Assembly: GCA_003342895.1 (NCBI GenBank)
Contig: PTFA01000314.1
Coordinates: forward strand, 372,001 to 436,000
Source of the DNA: Casuarius casuarius
Taxonomy: Eukaryota; Chordata; Aves; Casuariiformes; Casuariidae
Reading direction: 5' to 3'
Length of the DNA stretch: 64,000 nucleotides
Part shown: positions 60,801 through 64,000 of the stretch, in pieces
Layout of the letters: each line of letters opens with the position of its first letter
Position numbering within the stretch: the first letter of the stretch is position 1
The notes under the pieces: model-generated
What the model was told of the DNA's origin: nothing
What the model saw: only the letters and a program-made list of their open reading frames with translations
Database searches by the model: none
Translations under genes and position numbers: made by a program

Positions 60801-63800
60801 TGCATTGGGCAGCTCAGATTGGTTTTACCATGTGTATTTTAAATATCTCTGGATTTAAAAGGATCCTCCTCTCCTGTTGGAAGCAAAATGGGTTACACTG
60901 GTATGTATTTTGCTGGTGTTCAACAGTGTTTGCTTTCTCATGTTCTTCAGCTGTTACTAAAATAGGACTCACACTCCTGCATTTTTAACTCATCTGTTAA
61001 GGCTCGTGTGATTTTTCCTTTTCTGTTTTGACCTGGATATTACCTGCATACCCAAAATTAGATAAAAGAATATGTATCAGACCAGGACCAAATGTTTTGC
61101 AGTCTAAGAAATTAAGACTGTAGAATGGAGGGGTTTTTTTGTTTGTTTTGTTTGTTTTTGGTGCAAAGCAAAAGGAGAATGTGTAGAGAGCTCTCCAGCC
61201 GCCTCTCTTGATACTGGCAAAAGCTTTCCTCTTCTGTGCTAACCAAGCTTTGCTTCTGGTGCAGCCTCAGCCTGGTGAAGTGTGCACTGGCCCTCTTGCC
61301 ATTTTGCCTAACAGACAGTCTTCTCTCGTGTGGTCACTCACAATCATTCTGCAACGCAGGCCCTAACAGAGCTAGCCGAAGACTTTCTAAGGCTCTTTCT
61401 GAGATCCCAGTCCGTGTAATAGACTGAGAAGTCGGTTTCCAGTTCAGATTCATTCCATTTCTTCTGCTTTGTCTGGTGGAAAAAATAAATACAATGAAAC
61501 TAATTCATAGGATTTACAGATGGGAGTTCAGCTAGCCCTGAAAACTCATGGACTTGAAATCCCTTGGTTAATTATTTTAAACTTGTAGCATGGAGATCGG
61601 GCTTTTTCTGGTTACTCTGTTAAATGTTGTAGGGGAAAAAAAACATTTGGACTAGTAGTGAGCCAAAGGAACTTGAGCAAGATTTAGCCTGGTACTTACC
61701 CCTTAGAGTTTCCCTGCTGCTGTTTTCATTTTACACTCCCTACCTCCTCCACATACAGAAGAGAAAAAGAAAAAGAGACTGTGAGGGAAAAAGACAGACA
61801 GAAAAGGGGGAGTAATAGAGAGCAAACAGATAGAAATGGTGAGGTTTCAAGCAAAGCCCCCAGGGCTCCTGTCCTGAGTTCCTGGGCCCTAAATGAGTTA
61901 CTAAACTCTCTGAAAGGGACAGAAAAGAAAAAGGACTTTACTGCCCTGAGCTGCCTCTCTCTGAAGAGAAAAATCAGGGCTGCCCTTCTGAGCCAGCTGC
62001 CCCAGCCTGTGTAAACCATGGGGCTGAATTTGATGAGGAGCAGAGCAGAGTGCAGGGAAGGAGCAGTGTCTGCAGGCTGGTGCCTGCAGGGTACTACCAG
62101 TTGTTGACCTATGCCAGAAAACAGTCAGTGGCTTACCACCCCAGCTACCTCTGTCTCTGCTCAGCTATTGCAGAGACCTGGGAGAGCCCCTGCTCTCTGG
62201 GTAGTCAGGCTGTTACTGCCCACTGCCGCTGCAACAGCCATTCTGACACCGTGGTTTGTAACTTCAACTTAGTGACACTGTGGGGCCTTTCCCAAAGCGG
62301 TGAGTGGTGAGCACCCTTAGCCCAAACTAGAGCTGTCCCCAAGGAAGCCCTTTGGGGGCTTTAGACTTTTTGGAGCTGAAAGAAACCTGATTTTTCCTTA
62401 ACGTTGTTGCAGCTCAATCTTGTTAATTTTTTTCCTTTGGTTGGTGTTTATTCTCCTTGATGACTGTGGTATTGCTCCTCTGAGGTGTCCATATTTTTAG
62501 TCTGAAACTGCACTGGCTAGCAGGTCATATGTTTGGAAACAATAAGAGGTGCTGAGGGTTTTTGAACTGGTTAAAAATATTAACATGATGTCTTTTGGAG
62601 GTAGGTGTCTCTTTCCCCCTCTCCTCGATGGTGAATGGGGAGTGACCAAGGTGATGGAGCAGAACAAATATGTCAGAAGAGTGCATTTTGCTTTCCAAAA
62701 TGTGTTTTCAGATTTATTAGCTGACTCAGGTAGTCCCACTCTGAATGGATGAATGCTGTGTTGTTTTGGCATGTGTTCTTCAGCCTCCTAAGAAGTTTCC
62801 AGTGACATGCTTCTGTAGCACAGGCTAAATATGTAAGCTGGTAAAATGAGTGGAAGAGACAGTCAAACTATACAGAAAATATGATCAGAAAATACCCACT
62901 TTGCGCTGTGATGCTTTGGGTGAGTTTTTCATGAGTTTGAGGGTGCCTGTTGCTATTTTCCCTTTTCCTGAATACCAAGACTACCAAATGCAGTGTTTAT
63001 GGAGAGAAAATAAGGCATGTGCTTGCAACTGGCCCTCAGGCCTTGGGAGGGCCATGCCTCTGCAGAAGACCAGCCAAGTGGTCCCTGCTGAGTACTGTGC
63101 TGCCATCCGCCTTTCATCATCTCAAGGCTGCCAGTGACAGAGCCTCTGTTATCCAGGGAGCAGAGCAGCAAACCTTGCCTGCTGCCCTTGACTCTGGAAG
63201 GTTCAAGGGAGGGAAGGCAAGCCAAGCTTCTGGAACAAACAGAATTATGCACAGCTGAAGGAGGACAGCCCTCTCCAATGATCTGTGTCAGGTCTCTGTT
63301 CAGGAGGCATCTTTTAATTATTCCTTTTTTTGTGCCTTGTTCTGCTGGAGAGAGTGTTTGCTTTTTAGCTGGCTCTGTTTTTGAGAGCTGTGGGAATCCA
63401 ACAGATGACTTGCTCTTTTATGTTGTCTAGTATCTGTGCACTACACCTATTGCCCTCCATTTTGACTTATCTTTTCAGAGGTTTGTTCCTGTGATCCTAC
63501 TTGGTGTTATTTATATTTTTAATTAATTGATGTGAGTTGTCTTCCACAGAAACTGGAATGAATGTTTCTGAATCAACGAATTTATATTTCAGCATGACTG
63601 GTATGACAATCGCTGTCTGCTCATGTAGGCATATGTTTCCATTTCTATAGTCTGTGTGTTTATAGAAGATAGTGGCTCAATTCCTTAGAGTATACTTTAT
63701 AGCCAAGCTGCCGTGATCGGAGTGCTAAAAGGGTTAATATTCAGTGGAACATATGCAAAGGCCTGGAGTTTCTGGTACAAATACAATCAAACTTTGTGGC

Positions 63801-64000
63801 TCTGCAGGTGATGCTTTATTTTTCTCTTTTATGGCACACAGCTAAGAAGAGCACCTAAATGGGAACAATCACATATATAGATAAGAAATAACATTTTATT
63901 CAATGTCCGCCCTGAGTGTTAGCAATACAAAAGTTGTTTACGTGGCTGATACAGAATAGTCAACCTTTTTAGTTGTATGCATTGTTTCCTTTGACAGGTA
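57886..64000. other. Intergenic region downstream of CENPC
   Basis: About 6.1 kb without a recognisable exon, RNA gene or classified repeat. Runs of T at about 59651-59668 and 59867-59878 are simple sequence. Open frames at 61726-62310 and 62850-63430 lie in slightly GC-richer DNA but have no splice or homology support. In other amniotes the next gene in this direction is EPHA5, far away. Confidence 0.55.

Noticed and set aside
61726..62310. Open frames on both strands at 61.7-62.3 kb
   Set aside because: Both strands open over the same interval with low-complexity serine/leucine or lysine/glutamate content; no gene evidence.
62850..63430. Overlapping 91-102 codon frames near the window end
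   Set aside because: Mutually overlapping on both strands with no splice or homology support.
1..64000. CRISPR arrays, operons, phage or other prokaryotic systems
   Set aside because: The window is intron-containing vertebrate DNA; no spaced direct-repeat array or bacterial gene is present.

Overview
This is vertebrate nuclear DNA, most likely from a bird or another sauropsid. The genes are split by GT-AG introns of typical vertebrate size. One CpG island marks a promoter. The recognisable interspersed repeats are decayed CR1 retroelements plus one solo retroviral LTR, and I see no Alu, L1 or other mammal-type repeats. The gene set and order (UBA6, STAP1, CENPC, each flipped relative to its neighbour) matches the conserved amniote block known from human 4q13. 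The species cannot be fixed from the sequence alone.

Layout. At 180-5722 (+) are the last five coding exons of UBA6, the E1 enzyme for ubiquitin and FAT10, with the 3' UTR probably reaching a poly(A) signal near 6965. A tail-to-tail intergenic stretch of about 7 kb follows. At 13631-23351 (-) lies the STAP1 adaptor gene. All its recognisable exons are present in order, but the reading frame is broken: a frame break in the first coding exon, an eight-base homopolymer frameshift and a lost splice donor in the linker exon, two in-frame stops in the first SH2 exon, and a frameshift with stop in the second SH2 exon. The exons encoding the pleckstrin-homology core remain open. I call it a unitary pseudogene or a locus in decay. 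At about 24885-25274 is a retroviral solo LTR, and at about 25560-26080 a CpG island with the CENPC promoter and first exon.

At 25938-45943 (+), or to 57681 if a distant last exon is used, is a complete CENPC gene for the inner-kinetochore protein CENP-C (947 or 960 residues). Its parts are an N-terminal Mis12-binding segment, a long low-complexity middle, one CENP-C nucleosome-binding motif and a C-terminal cupin dimerisation domain. The stop of the shorter form lies inside the splice donor leading to an 11.7 kb final intron. From 57.9 kb to the end I find no gene.

Transposon content is low: a 1.4 kb CR1 3' piece in a CENPC intron (+), a 0.8 kb CR1 piece in a STAP1 intron (-), and the solo LTR. 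A GC-richer stretch at 53.9-56.2 kb has scattered coding-like patches that I could not assign. UBA6 (protein modification) and CENPC (chromosome segregation) are unrelated housekeeping genes that happen to be neighbours. The main biological story is the apparent loss of the immune adaptor STAP1 between two intact genes.
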